Source: Calonectria ilicicola
Lineage: Eukaryota; Ascomycota; Sordariomycetes; Hypocreales; Nectriaceae
DNA length: 64,000 nt
Direction: 5' to 3'
NCBI GenBank assembly: GCA_020809705.1
Contig: CP085827.1
Span: forward strand, 6,076,001-6,140,000
Made by a program: the position numbers and the translations under genes. The notes under the pieces were generated by a model. It was not told the DNA's origin. It did no database searches and was given only the letters and a program-made list of their open reading frames with translations. Shown here piece by piece: positions 33,291 to 45,007 of the stretch (positions within the stretch are counted from its first letter, which is position 1; each line of letters begins with the position of its first letter).

Positions 33291-34472
33291 TTAAGCCCTC
33301 ATCTGGAACAGGGGTTTGCCCAAAAAGTCCACATCAACCTTACCATAGCCATTTCCAGGTAGAGTAGTATTGGAAACTCTGCCATCTGACTGCATACGTG
33401 GGACTTGGGCGATTAGAGGTTCGGTCCACTCAGCAAAGAGATCGACAGCACGTAACCGGTTGCGGGGCGTAGAAGACGCCAACTGCAGGTTTTGCGCTGT
33501 CAACAAGGCGCAACCCCATGTGTCATCAATAGTGACCATCATATCAAGAGCAACAGCCGCGTCGCGTAAAGCTCGAGCCTTGGTAAAGCCACCGACGCGG
33601 GAGGGTTTAATATTGACACCTGTAATCCCCCCTGCGTGTGCCATGACGAGATCAGCCATTGTCACAATGCCCTCGTCGAGGATGATGGATAACCCCGCAC
33701 GGCGACCGACCTCAATGGAATCAGACAAAGAGCGGCAGGGTTGTTCTAGTGGCACTGCAATATCCTGTCCCAAGGCCCGGGCATATGTGAGCGCCTGATG
33801 TAGGTTCCAGCCAGCATTGGCGTCAGCCCAGACCTCCACACTATCCGGAATAGCCTCACGGATGGCCTTGACACGTCGGGCATCAGCCAAAGGATCGTCC
33901 CCAACCTTTATTTGCATAGCTTTTAACCCCTTATCCAATTCAGAGAGAGCCTTCTTAACGCCTGTTTCCGGGTCGGAGATACCGATCACACAGAAGGCAG
34001 GTGGGCTTGTCGAAAGTTGTCCGCCAAGTAATGTGCTGGTCGGCAACCCGACTGCTTTTCCGAGTAAATCCCAGCATGCAAAGTCAATAAGAGCTTTAGC
34101 CGCTGTACCAGACATCATTGTGCGGTCCATTACAGCACCAACAGCTGCCGGTGACCGAGGGTCTAAGCCGAGCACATTCGGTCCTAACTCTTTTAGAGCC
34201 GCCAGTTCACTAGCGAATGAACTAGGCAGATAATCGCTACCAAGCGGCGCTGACTCGGACCAGCCCTCAAGACCATCGTCAGTCCTAACACGAATTACGA
34301 TAGACGATTGCTTGGTAGCAGTTCGGCCACCAGACATTGAATAAACACCACCAGAGTATTTCGCATCATAACTGAAAACAGAAATCTCAGTAATTTGCAT
34401 GACCTCGGATTTGGATTTCTTAGTGGTAATAGGTGTGTCTTGAAGATGAGGGTGGATATGCTGCTGCGACAC
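33291..34472 (-). CDS. Enolase-superfamily enzyme, mandelate racemase / muconate cycloisomerase group (dehydratase or racemase)
   Basis: Single exon of 393 aa from the ATG at 34472; an ATG at 34400 (MQITEISVFSYD) would match the usual family N-terminus and may be the true start. The capping domain is followed by a barrel with metal ligands in the right order: D217 (VWADANAGW), E243 (PLEQPC), D266 (IILDEG), and the catalytic-side K289 (GVNIKPSRVGG). The KxK motif on strand two reads Q187-I-K189 (MQIKVGDD), so only one lysine is kept. That pattern recalls the cis-3-hydroxyproline dehydratase-like branch, but the substrate is not certain. It should abstract the alpha-proton of a carboxylate or amino acid with Mg2+. 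It lies at the left end of the dioxygenase-rich cluster and is divergent from the IPNS-like gene. Confidence 0.85.
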   Translation of the reverse strand: MSQQHIHPHLQDTPITTKKSKSEVMQITEISVFSYDAKYSGGVYSMSGGRTATKQSSIVIRVRTDDGLEGWSESAPLGSDYLPSSFASELAALKELGPNVLGLDPRSPAAVGAVMDRTMMSGTAAKALIDFACWDLLGKAVGLPTSTLLGGQLSTSPPAFCVIGISDPETGVKKALSELDKGLKAMQIKVGDDPLADARRVKAIREAIPDSVEVWADANAGWNLHQALTYARALGQDIAVPLEQPCRSLSDSIEVGRRAGLSIILDEGIVTMADLVMAHAGGITGVNIKPSRVGGFTKARALRDAAVALDMMVTIDDTWGCALLTAQNLQLASSTPRNRLRAVDLFAEWTEPLIAQVPRMQSDGRVSNTTLPGNGYGKVDVDFLGKPLFQMRA

Positions 34473-35227
34473 TGGACGTAAATTCCAGCTCTACATGCAA
34501 TACACTTATATATTCCAATTGCCCCGGAATCATGCCAGCATGATGGAGTGTAATAAGTGCGATTACCTAGTCGGGAGCTAACCCGACGAAACGGATCGAC
34601 TCCCGTAGCCGCATTAGAAAATAAGATACGATCAGATGCGGCAGCAATTCCGATTGGTATACAGTTGATTCTGTCGGAAAACATTGCTTTGTGACGTATT
34701 AATATGGAATGAAGGAACGCATTTTTATCCGTCGCTCTAGCCAAACATTGGAACAACGGGATATCTGCTTTCATTCCAATTAGCTGCACTGCGGAAATAA
34801 ACATTGGAGAGGGAATGTCTTATGATGGAAATTGACTCCAGTAAGCTATGATTGAGATGCTCTAATCTAGAAACTAAAAACATGCGACGCGTTTAATTTG
34901 ACTCTTTTGCTTCTGGGGCTTTGAGAATCAGTAAACCGAGGATATAATTAAGCAGTTTGTTCATGGTTCGAACTGCGGCGGACCGGCTTGGTCAGCCGTG
35001 GCAGCTGATTCAGCATCTTCGGCCGAACAAGAGATTCGAATCTTATCTTATCTACCTTGCTTCTCCATCTTTACCGAAGTGATAAACCAATATAATCGCA
35101 ATAAAAGGCTGCACCAGCTATTACTGAAAGAGAATTATCTAGATTATATTCCTGCCATTCCGTATCAAATCAATCATCGAAATATCGCCCGATCTCTCCA
35201 GACTATTTTACAGCCAACTAAACGAAT
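34473..35227. promoter_or_regulatory. Divergent promoter between the MR/MLE gene and the IPNS-like dioxygenase gene
   Basis: No gene supported; an ORF at 34295-34804 (minus) overlaps the enzyme gene in another frame. The interval contains the palindrome TTCGGCCGAA at 35018-35027, about 200 bases before the dioxygenase ATG. Confidence 0.5.
35018..35027. promoter_or_regulatory. TTCGGCCGAA palindrome, candidate Zn2Cys6 site
   Basis: Perfect 10-bp palindrome with core TCGGCCGA (CGG directly followed by its inverted copy). The same core occurs at a similar distance upstream of two other cluster dioxygenase genes. Binding is inferred. Confidence 0.5.
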
Positions 35228-36316
35228 ATGAGCACTAAATACGTTTCCCGCTCGATCCCTCAGGTTGCTCTAATCCCCTCTTCACAAAGTGACATCATCT
35301 AATTTTGTCGGTGTGCTCAGATCTCACTTGCCAACTTCGACATACGTATCGATCAAATAACAGAGGAGCTTTGTACCGCCGCCGAAAATGTCGGTTTCTT
35401 TGCCATTGTAGATCATGGCATTGACCAGAACTACGTTGATTCCATGTTTGCTACGTCCGAGGCTTTCTTTTCCCTACCCCAATCTGCCAAAATGGGCGTT
35501 CCTTGGAACCCCCAAAATGTTGGCTACGAGTGTCGATCACAGATCCGACCTTCAACAGGCGCTCCTGATCAAAAGGAATCCTACCAGCTGCAATTTGGAG
35601 AAAACATGGACGGATTGTGGATTTCAAATGACCACGTTCCGGGGTTCCAAAAGAAATCGTTGGAGTTCATGCATACTCTTCAGAACGTTTCGCAAAAGTT
35701 GATGCGATGTTTTGCAAGGGGGTTGGGATTTCCAGATGACTTTTTCATTAAAGCCCATGACATCTCCAAACCCAATTGCCAAACAGTTCTTCGTCTGCTA
35801 CATTATTTTGAGACTCCCAAGACCAACAATGGCGAAATCACCCATCGTGCTGGAGCCCACGCAGACTGGGATTTCTTGACGCTTCTTTTTCAACGGGGAG
35901 ACCAATCAGGATTGGAAATATGTCCTGGTAGGGAGGTAGTCACTGAGTGGGCAACCGGCGATGCCTGGACTAGAGTTATATTTGAACCTGGAAGCATCAT
36001 CTGCAATATTGGCGATCTGCTGATGAGCTGGTCAGATGACCGCTTCAAAAGCACTTTCCATAGAGTCAAGGCACCCGAACAAGAAGGTGACTATTATGGA
36101 GAACGATACAGCATTGCCTTTTTCAACCAGCCATGCAAGGATGCGCTTATTCAAGGACCCAAAAAGAAGTATCCAATGGTAACAGGTGAACGATTTACGG
36201 CTAATGCAATGGAGTTGCACTACAGAGCATTAAAGAGAACCCTAGAAAAGCAAAGAGAAAAGATTACAATAAATCAAGCAGAGAAGGCAGGATATGTTGT
36301 GGAGGTTGAGGGGTAG
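35228..36316 (+). CDS. 2-oxoglutarate/Fe(II) dioxygenase, isopenicillin-N-synthase-like
   Basis: Predicted CDS join(35228..35263, 35321..36316), 343 aa. A 36-base first exon (MSTKYVSRSIPQ) is joined by a 57-base intron to ISLANFDIRIDQI, the normal N-terminal strand of this family; the donor (GTTGCT) is weak but keeps frame. The DIOX_N part includes NVGFFAIVDHGI. The Fe(II) ligands are H192 and D194 (GAHADWDFLTLLFQ) and H259 (KSTFHRV). The 2-oxoglutarate-binding RxS is R274-Y-S276 (ERYSIAFF). The family includes thymine-7-hydroxylase-like, HxnY-like and many secondary-metabolite enzymes, so the reaction (hydroxylation or desaturation) is likely but the substrate is open. A TCGGCCGA site lies about 200 bases upstream. 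Confidence 0.9.
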
Positions 36317-37040
36317 CTAGTGATCGATAGGCCCACTGGAAAGGCTCTATTAAGCCGGTATAGAGGGGTTGATACCTATAAAATCTATTTTACTTCTTAA
36401 ATTAATTGTGAAGGAATTAATGAATGACTAGTTTATTCTCGAGTAGTCAAAGTGATTGCTATGCCTATGCCGTTTACATCCATAAGAGTGTGAGGTTATT
36501 TTTCTTTTCCTCAGGAAAAGCAACAAAGTACTGACTTGTGATTTTGTAATTCAGTAAACTGCCGCTCCAAATACTCACATAGGCATATGTTGAAAACGAT
36601 TATGATTTTGACTGACTGGTGGAAATACTTGTGTAAAGATGTTGCTACCGGCACGATACACATGAATCTCACTACTCCTGAAATTTGGTTTACCTAGCTG
36701 GCTTTGGACTGCCATCCCTCGGCCCAAGGGAAATCAGATAAAAGCTGAAGCATGATACAACTCATAATTCAAGCATTGGTCTTATCGGGAACGTTTAGAT
36801 GCCGAATAGTATATCGTATCTCGGCCGACTCTTCGGCCGACCGTCCTCTGAGAGCGGAAGCGTTATCAGTACGTGATAAACAGCGTTCTTCAATAGGAAA
36901 ACTGCCTCTTATATCCCAAGAATGGTATTGAAGGGCGCTGAGCCTCTGGACAAAAATATAGTTGTGTGCGTTTTAGTACCCGCATAGCCCGCTCAGACAG
37001 TGACTATTCATCATTTCATTATTTTGCAGCGCCCATCACT
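36317..37040. promoter_or_regulatory. Promoter region of TauD-type gene 1
   Basis: No ORF supported. It contains two TCGGCCGA palindromes 12 bases apart (36821-36828 and 36833-36840) about 200 bases before the ATG at 37041. Confidence 0.5.
36821..36840. promoter_or_regulatory. Double TCGGCCGA motif
   Basis: Two identical 8-bp palindromes with centres 12 bases apart, upstream of the TauD-type gene. They share the core with sites at 35018 and 48249-48288. Likely bound by a cluster Zn2Cys6 regulator (inference). Confidence 0.55.
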
Positions 37041-38348
37041 ATGCCCTCTAGGATTGAACCAACTGATGCTTCTTTTACTGTGAAGCCTCTTCCAAAAGAA
37101 GCAGGGAAGAAGACAAATTTCGGTGCAGTAATAGAAAATTTAGATTTGAGCAACATCAGTGGTAATGAAATTCCATTTTCTATGGGCAGGATCCCACTGA
37201 CCGTCATCGAGATGCCGATGTGCAGGCACTTAAACAAACCATTTGGGAAAAGACAGTCGTCGTTGTGAAGGGCCAAAAAGACCTCCTTCCGATCAAACAG
37301 TGGGAACTTGTCACTCGCTTCGACCCAGATGCCCCACAGGTTCATTCACACGGCACAATCAAGGCGTTTAATGAACGTGGTGGTCTTTTGTCTGTAGGTG
37401 AAAGCATTTTATCTTTACCGAATGATTGAGTCGAACGCCTTGGCTAATGAGAATTATCCGTAGTCGAGCCGTGACGTTATCGGAATCCCAGGTGCCGAAA
37501 ACGTTCGTCTTATTGGAAAGGGATATCAAGGCGCAGATCATTATGGTATCCTGAATAAGACGGTAAAGAAGCCGCTCAGCCATGACTGGCATGCTACAAA
37601 GCTTCCACAGGAAGATTTTGAGAACGGCCACACTAGGTTCCAGCGTTGGCATATAGATGCACCGCTGTATGAACGCGACCCTGCTTGGTTTACCACCTTG
37701 AGGTGCATCAGGCGACCGATGTCGCCAAAAGTTACCGTTCACTGGGACGATGGCTCTGGCCAAACCATGCAGGTCGAGCCCGGGCTGACGGCGTTCTTCA
37801 GCAACGTACAAACCTATGAACTTATGAGCCCCGAGGAGAGGGCCATTGCAGACCATAGCTGGGTTGAATATGCACCCCATCCATACCAATGGATGGGAGC
37901 CTGTCGGGGAAACCCCAATGGCCTTGGCGTTGCTAGCCAGGGGCTTGAAAAGCCGATTGAGAGTTTAGGTGACTGGAACCCCGCATCTGTTAAGCGTTAC
38001 CCCATGGTCTGGATCAATCCAGTTACTGGAGACAAGGCTTTTATGGTTCATGGGATCTGTGTTCGCAAGATGTACTTGCGTTCTTCACTCACCGAAGAAC
38101 CCCAGGTAGTGGAGGATGTTGCCGAGATCCGAAAGTGGCTCAAAAATATTCAGGAACGAATCTTACGCCCAGAGTACATTATCCTCCCCAGTGTGGAAGA
38201 GGGGGACATCATCATGTGGGCAAATTGGCAGTGCTTTCACACGGCCATTGATTACCCGGATTCGCATGGCCCTCGAACCATGCACCAAGCAAACATCGGG
38301 GCCTCCTCTGGTCCTACTGGGCCTTTTCCGATCCCAGTGAGCGACTAA
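37041..38348 (+). CDS. TauD/TfdA-type 2-oxoglutarate dioxygenase 1 (XanA-like family)
   Basis: Predicted CDS join(37041..37161, 37212..37393, 37464..38348), 395 aa. The introns of 50 and 70 bases (GTAATG...CGAG, GTAGGT...GTAG) keep frame and join NIS-DADVQALKQ and GGLLS-SSRDVIGIPG. The Fe(II) triad is H164 and D166 (RWHIDAPLY) and H360 (QCFHTAIDYP). The R372-x3-Q376 pair (GPRTMHQANIG) matches the co-substrate and ligand region known from fungal alpha-ketoglutarate-dependent xanthine dioxygenase. 'VTVHWDDGSGQTMQVEPGLTAF' and 'EYAPHPYQWM' are also shared with that fungal branch. The normal role of the branch is hydroxylation of a small soluble substrate, often purine-like; here the substrate is unknown. 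It is likely cytosolic. Confidence 0.9.
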
Positions 38349-39743
38349 TGGAGACGTATGAGTGTCGGGGTAGCATTGGCCACATTGATCACCAACCGTT
38401 AGCTATTTCATATCAATATTTAGGATATTCCTTATGTCTGAAATATCTATATTTAATATTTCAACTGGTCTAATCGTCCCTAACTACACATCACCAGCTG
38501 TTTTTATGGAAATGATACTGGTGCTAGAAATAACATGGGCTGTGGCGCCAAGATCTCAATTCGCCACACTGATTGTACTGTGTTGTATTTCGGCACGTCA
38601 CCGCAATTGAGAATAGCGCGACCCCTAAAACGTGAAATGGAAATATTAATGAGCGAAATACAGGTACAGGCCCAAATTTTGGGAAGGCTTACTTTACGCG
38701 CCTTGCATGACGATGCCTCAGCGCATGGACTGTGCGTGGCCAGACCAGGCCAACAATTGCGGCGAGTCGTAGCGAGAAATACGGATGGCTGTTGTTCCAA
38801 AAGGGGTATTTGAAGAACCAACTGACAAAATTTTCCCCTGGTGACCACTTATCAGGCGCCTAGTCACAAATCACAGCCATATCATGTTCGCTTCGCTTCG
38901 CCGACCAGTCTGGACTCTTCGCTGACGTTCATCCAACAAGAGGGGCCGATTGAGGCGTTTGTAACCAACAATTTTATTGCCCTGGCGCTTGACCCTAGCA
39001 AAAGTTCGAAGCCAACATATCTTGGCAGTCTGCTCGGCCGCTGCTAGCCAACATGCACATGCGTAAGTTGGGTCTGGTGTGCATTCTCTCGCTCTACAAG
39101 AAATCAACAACTACCGCCACATCATGGCTCTACCCTCACCGGCCTAGAAATGCCGATTGTTTTGACAAAGTGCTTACATGAAACTTTGATTTGGCACCTT
39201 GGGGTTGGGTGCCGTCAGTTCCACACCCACTGTCCAGGCGCATGGTGGTGACCCAGACGGTCTTCGCCGATCTTTTCAGCTCCACAATGTGGACACGGCC
39301 AGTGGCTGCGAGACCCGAACGACAAGTTGACAAGCAGACCAACCATTTCATGTGACTAGATATCACCACAATCCACAGGTCAGATGTAGATATTACAGGC
39401 TCTTTTCCTGCATTATTCTTTTTGTCTCTGGTCTAGCGACATCATTCAATATCCTCCATTTAACTGGATAAATAAACACCATCATCTGCCAGCTAGCCCA
39501 TATTACTTTCTTCATCGCGCTCAATCCCCTTCAGATTTTCCAGGAGTCCAAAGTCACATCTCAAAAGCCCGTTCGATCTTAAGAAATAAAGTATAAATGG
39601 CTTGCTTTTCTTTCTTTTTTTGTTAATCTGAGGTTTTCCCATACTCTACTTTTGTGGCCCAGATTCATCCGAATTATGGCTGATCTTTAATTTGTCGCTT
39701 AGGTTCAGCCGACGCAATCAACACCTCCAACTTCCGGTTCTCA
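38349..39743. other. Gene-free interval, 1.4 kb
   Basis: No supported gene. ORFs at 38504-38848, 38535-38813 and 38841-39047 overlap on both strands without motifs. A CGGCCG hexamer occurs at 39035 but lacks the flanking A of the repeated palindrome. Confidence 0.5.
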
Positions 39744-40331
39744 ATGGTCGTTTGTCCATGTTACATAGAGCCAGAGAGGCTCAAGATACTAGCTCGAGAG
39801 ATGGCTATTCGCCTTGAGTACTTGGGAGATGATGCTCTGGTCGCTCCCGGTTCACTTTGGCTGGGGCCCAGTGGCTATTTCGAGTGTGTTCTTCTAGAGA
39901 ATGATTCAATTGCAGCTCCCCTCGTAAGGGACGCGTACGCATCGAACGATTTTATTTCACGAAAGAGACGTTGGAATGACCCTGAATTCTCAAGGCTACA
40001 GTTGCTGGTGGCCTTGTTGGGTTATTCGTCATTTTGGTTAACCTATGATGATATTGTCAACGACCAAGGTCATCCCATCTCACCAACTCAACGATTGGTC
40101 TTTCATCCCAATGATCTTTTCAATCTAAAAGGAGGCGAGCTTCAACATAACAAGTCATTCGAGGACTTTTATAATTTCTTAGAGCAGCTTGAGCCGGTTC
40201 CTGTGTCGGATTGCAACGTCAAATGGACCCCTGAGCTTTGCAAGACTGCACGCAGATGGAGGCTTCAATGGGTGATACGTCATCACGAAAAGAATGTTTA
40301 TGAGCCATTTGGATACCAGCATAACGCATGA
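39744..40331 (+). CDS. Hypothetical protein, 195 codons
   Basis: Open frame with an acidic to neutral composition and several W/Y-rich helices (WNDPEFSRLQLLVALLGYSSFWLTYDD and a C-terminal KWTPELCKTARRWRLQW). No signal peptide, membrane span or known motif is seen. Coding-like sequence seems to extend a little upstream (SADAINTSNFRF) to an in-frame stop, so either the start is at 39744 or a first exon is missing. It lies inside the cluster between dioxygenase 1 and the NCS1 permease. It may be a genuine orphan, a gene fragment or chance. Confidence 0.4.
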   Translation: MVVCPCYIEPERLKILAREMAIRLEYLGDDALVAPGSLWLGPSGYFECVLLENDSIAAPLVRDAYASNDFISRKRRWNDPEFSRLQLLVALLGYSSFWLTYDDIVNDQGHPISPTQRLVFHPNDLFNLKGGELQHNKSFEDFYNFLEQLEPVPVSDCNVKWTPELCKTARRWRLQWVIRHHEKNVYEPFGYQHNA

Positions 40332-42674
40332 CTTTAGCTAGTCTAGTAAATAAATCTATGTTTGAAAATATTCCGCTCGGGGCTTTTACCTCTATTTGCA
40401 TACACAGGTCCGCTACATTCAGCTGCCATCCAGGACAAAGTCCAACAACCAGAGAGAACAGGCCGGTAGACCCGAGAGAATTCATTTTATTGTAGTAGGT
40501 CAATCAGATCCACAAGGTCTCAAAAAACTACCTTGGCAGCCCGCCACACGGACTCCAGATTCCACAATGGGTAAAGTTCCTCACCGAGGCGTTGGGCGTC
40601 GTTACGCATGTGCGGTGGGTCTTCTAGCTGTCACATCGCTCTCCCAACGGGACATCCATATCACCAAGCCTGTTTTCTCCACACTCTTGTGGCTCGGATG
40701 TGAACATATGACCCCAGGGTGCGTTGGTGTAGTAGCATTCATTGCGTACGCCGATTCAATGACGTTGGTATCTGATCGTGTCAAACACAAAATAACTTGG
40801 CAAGATAAATGGAGCGTCATCATATATTTGAAACCACCTCGCGCCCCAACTTGTAGGAAACATCTTCAAAGCTAAATGTGTAAGTTTAGCACATAAATCA
40901 CTCTCTTGCCTTGAAAATAAACGCCTGGTTCGAGGAAAGCCTCTGAACAATAAATTAGATTCATTAAATCACCTAAATATTCACGTCCCCAACCTCTGGA
41001 GAAGTATTTATAGTAGAACTGATCAAACGAAACCACCACTTCAATGCAACAAAAGGAGCCAAATGAATCCAAAGCGTAGCAATTTGGAACCCAAAACGTG
41101 TGTTTCAAAGCGGTCTCTAGAGAGATCACAATTTCATTCTGCAGATTTAAGATGCCGAAAATGCGAAGGACAAGATGAAGAGATTTCCTTTTGTCATTTA
41201 GTCATGGTCATTTTGTAGTCATAATTGACAACTTCGACGGGCTTCATCACTCATGTTGGGAGGAAATGAAATCGACCACCGAATCAGCACGGGATTCATC
41301 AAAGGTTGTATCGGTCAACTCACGAGCTATCAAGTAAAGATGTCATTTGGGGAATTAGAAACAGAATGTGTCACAAACTTTAAGTGACAGGAGCAAGATC
41401 GTGTAGGTGATGACGTAAAAATATGTGAAAGTTCACATACCTAATGATACACCCGGGTTTTAGGACTGTACATGGATTTTAACATCCTAAGCGCCAAATT
41501 CCCGCGCCCCGGGTCGATAGTAAGATTTATATTAGGAGCCGTATCTTTGGCGCGCCGCATACTATATTCCCTCTTCTTCAGGACAGGAATCCACATGAAC
41601 AACTCGGCGCTTGGATGGATGTCATATGCGTGTTCACCAGCCTGGCTAATAGTTGGATTCCTGCTATCATTAGGCCCTTGTCAATCCTAGCGTAAAAAGG
41701 AACGCAGGGAAGCATGATCGATAAAGCAGCAACCAAAACAGCCAGATGCCGAGGTGGCGTACCCAAGACATAACCAACCCAAGTGGTAAATTTATGACCA
41801 GCCCAGCCAATCGTATTTTCCTGGCTTTGATGAAGAGTTATTCCATTACAGGTCCAAATTTTGTACACATTCACACATTTAACGTGTCCGAGATCATACA
41901 TATTGAAAATTCTCTTCATACGGCCCATTCATCCCGATCTCGAGGCTGCAATGAAAACCTGTCCCTTCAGAGCATATTTGTGTTTCACCACGAGCTCGAC
42001 ACCAAGCCTCTGGGGCCAAGGGAGCTGACCATGCCATGTTTGGGGTTGTAGACTAAGTTAGCCAGCTAGCCATGGCAAGGGCCACCAACCCAGTGGACCT
42101 AACAGATAATGCGATTTCATCGTCGTGCTTAACAAACCATTGCGTCAAACTTCCAAGTCTCCCATTCCCTTTGGCTCTTCTTATTTATTTGGGAATTCCA
42201 TCATGTATTAAGGAATCATCTAGGACAATCAACAGCATTCGAGGAAGCCGGACGAGACACGGTCACGATAAAAATGAAAAGGGGTGCAATTTCAGATCCC
42301 TGTCCATTACCCCACCTGGCTGCCTTGGCTCATCACAACCCCTGCTTGCGAGTGAGACGGGCCAACAAGCATGACAAAGCACCGCTCGGTCCTCATGATC
42401 AGCAAACTACGACTGCTACCTCGGTTCTCATTAACCGCTTACCCTAGATGAAAGATCCCGAACACAATTGTGATCCTACAAGCAGCTAGAAGTGGTTCGC
42501 TAGGGTTGCGGTTACAAAAAGAGATTTCCATCAATTTTCGACGCCATATTAATGGTTTTGATTCAAATTTGAAATGCGATTACATGTCTAATGTAAAAAT
42601 TTCCGTCTCGAATCTATTTTAGTACATGATTCATGATGGTCGTGTATGTCTATTCCACCAGTCTACAAAACTAT
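40332..42674. other. Gene-free interval, 2.3 kb
   Basis: No supported gene. ORFs such as 40396-40875, 41578-41928 and 41746-42051 overlap other frames and have no family features. Confidence 0.5.
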
Positions 42675-44497
42675 TCATACCTCTGCTGCTAGACTCAATG
42701 ATAACTTTGATTTGTAGATTTCATCCTCATGAGTTGTGTTTTGCTGCACACCTGGCATAACCCCTTCAATTGGAATGTGATCGCCTGGAACCGTCTCCGC
42801 GATGAGGGTTGCTCGGTGAGGGCAAAGTAGATTTAGTCCGTAATAGAGTACAACTGAAGTCGTGAATCCATAAAGCCAATTGAAATCAAATAGACGTTGT
42901 AGTCCTGTGGGTATTGGAACGCGATCGGGTGTAACTTTGTGGCCTAGAGCTGGCAACAAAGGGACGATGATAACAACTGTCGTCACTAAGGCCCTCCAGT
43001 TACCACCCCACCTAAAGCGATAAATTCCCTGAGGATCATAGAGTGCCGGGACATCATATTTACGACGCTTGACAAGCCAGTAATCGGTGGTGAGTATACC
43101 AGCTATGGGGGCCATGAAGATGGCATAGGCAGACATGAAACTCATAAATGCCTGCGCTGACGCCATAATGATCCATGGACACAATGCCCAACCCCCGATA
43201 AAAGAGACAAGAATGACACCGCGTCGAATATTAAACCATTTCGGCAATAGAGTTGTCACGTCATTCGCAAATGATATACCGTTCGCACTAATGTTGACGC
43301 TAATTTGTGCAAGAAGCCAGACGAATCCGCAGAAAAAGGCTGCGGCCCTGCCACCAGAAGAGCCTTGCCATTTATTGATAATGTCGATGGGGTTCCAGAG
43401 CGCTTCCCCATATATCTCTTTGGAAGCACCTGCGGCGATGATACCAAATATTCCCACAATTACCTTGAAAAAGGGGATGGCTGGCAACTGCCACAAGTTG
43501 GCCCCGCCGGTTTTACTGAATCTTGAAAAGTCAGGGATGTTCACTGTCAAAGTAGTGTAACCTCCAGTGACGGATGTCTGAAGTTGATGTATCAGTCGCG
43601 GCAACGTATTTTGGGGCGCGAGCCAAGAACCACGGGACATACCAAATTAGCCAACCAAAGCCATGCTCTTGTAGATCCTGAAACAGTGGCAGGCGCATAG
43701 AAAAAGTTTGAAGATTGGCCTCCTGCTTTGACTGAGATCCAAATTACCATGGCAAGAGCCATGGGCGTGGCTAATATGGCTTTTGCATTGAACAGATACT
43801 GTAACTTGTGTGTTGGAATGAGAAGAAGTGGTGTCTGAATAAGCCAATAAATGAGATATGAGACCATCCCCTGGGTAGTTATCCCGATGGATGTTGGAAG
43901 AGTGTTTTCAATATTCTGGAAACTTGGCCAGATGGCTGTGATCATCTATAAATTGTTTAGTTGCATGTTTAGTTTGGTTGGGAATGCAGGCTAACTTACT
44001 GCCGTAACACATTGTCCACCTCCAACGCTTTGCACTCCAAACCAGAACATAGCCAGGACTGCCCGACTGATGACACAGAAGTAGCTCAACCAATAACCGT
44101 AGCTCGCGCGAACCGCAATTGGAAACGGAACATGTAAATCTGCCCCAATTGCGCCATTCAGCACGGTGGGGATTGAGTTACAAATACCTGCTACAAGCGT
44201 GATTAAAATTGCATCAGTGGCAGAAAGACCTGTTGTTAGAATAGAACTAGCAGCTTCCCAGCCACTTATTGTAACCAGATCACTGAACCAGTATGAAATG
44301 AAGGTAGCTTCTGTCCATGTCTGCTTTTCTGGTGGGATAGGATCCTGGTCTGCGTTGGTCCAAACGTCTGGCGGCGCGATGCTGCTGTGCTGCTTTGGGA
44401 GTTTCCAACTACTGCCATCAGTCAGGCGAAGTTTAATTTTTGCAGTTGCAGAGGAAATTGTGGCGGAGCCGCGACTACGCATTGTTGAGAGACTCAT
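42675..44497 (-). CDS. NCS1-family nucleobase/allantoin-type permease
   Basis: Predicted CDS complement join(44000..44497, 43643..43945, 42675..43577), 567 aa. The introns are about 54 and 65 bases (GTAAGT, GTATGT donors) and phases agree. NCS1 features appear in order: PPEKQTWTEATFISYWFSDLV before TM1, 'GWEAASSILTTGLS', 'VPFPIAVRASYGYWLSY', 'VTGGYTTLTVNIPDFSRF', 'SANGISFANDVTTLLP', and the late motif 'APIAGILTTDYWLVKRRKYDVPALYDPQG'. NCS1 proteins are plasma-membrane proton or sodium symporters for uracil, allantoin, purines, hydantoins or vitamins. Beside two XanA-like dioxygenases this suggests uptake of an N-heterocycle (inference). It is divergent from the first Zn2Cys6 regulator gene. 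Confidence 0.92.
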
Positions 44498-45007
44498 GAG
44501 GGTGACGGTTGCAGGTGCAGCACGATCAAGGTCTTGTGATTAATCATGGAACTACAATATTCAAGATTCATTTTGTGAATATCTCGGGGGCCACGTCCAA
44601 TATATTATAGCTCGATCGCACTTTCGAGATAGATGTTTTGGCTTGTCCTTTTCCGGAGCACTCTAATTGAATGAGACATGGAGGAAGATTATCTGGTTTC
44701 CCCACCTTTGCTGGAGTTATCTCCGATGAAGGGGCTTATGCCGCATATCAAGGCCCCTCAACCCAGACTAAAGATAACTTGCGGAGAAACCCCGCTCGAT
44801 AACCGTTACATGAGATCGGGTGCTGTAATTGCAAACGCACCCATTCGCCATTGACCCCTGCAAAGATTAGCACCCGGATCGCGATAAGGAGCGTGCCACT
44901 GCTGATAAACAGCTTTGGACCCCGAGCATCTAGACCCGAGCCTTATTGCGGCGCTCGTGTGTTGAACAGCACGTCCGTGACGTATCCCATCATCACCCAA
45001 AACCTTC
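44498..45007. promoter_or_regulatory. Divergent promoter between NCS1 permease and Zn2Cys6 regulator 1
   Basis: No gene supported; the 510-bp shared 5' region suggests joint control of transporter and regulator. I do not see the TCGGCCGA palindrome here. A TATA-like ATATATTATA lies near 44600-44609. Confidence 0.45.

Noticed and set aside
34295..34804. 169-codon minus-strand ORF
   Set aside because: It overlaps the 5' end of the MR/MLE gene in another frame and has no family features.
35032..35042. GATTCGAATCT as a possible tRNA T-arm
   Set aside because: No matching acceptor stem, D-arm or anticodon arm around it; it is a simple palindrome.
40396..40875. 159-codon plus-strand ORF
   Set aside because: No motif, mixed composition, overlaps opposite-strand ORFs of similar length; looks like chance.
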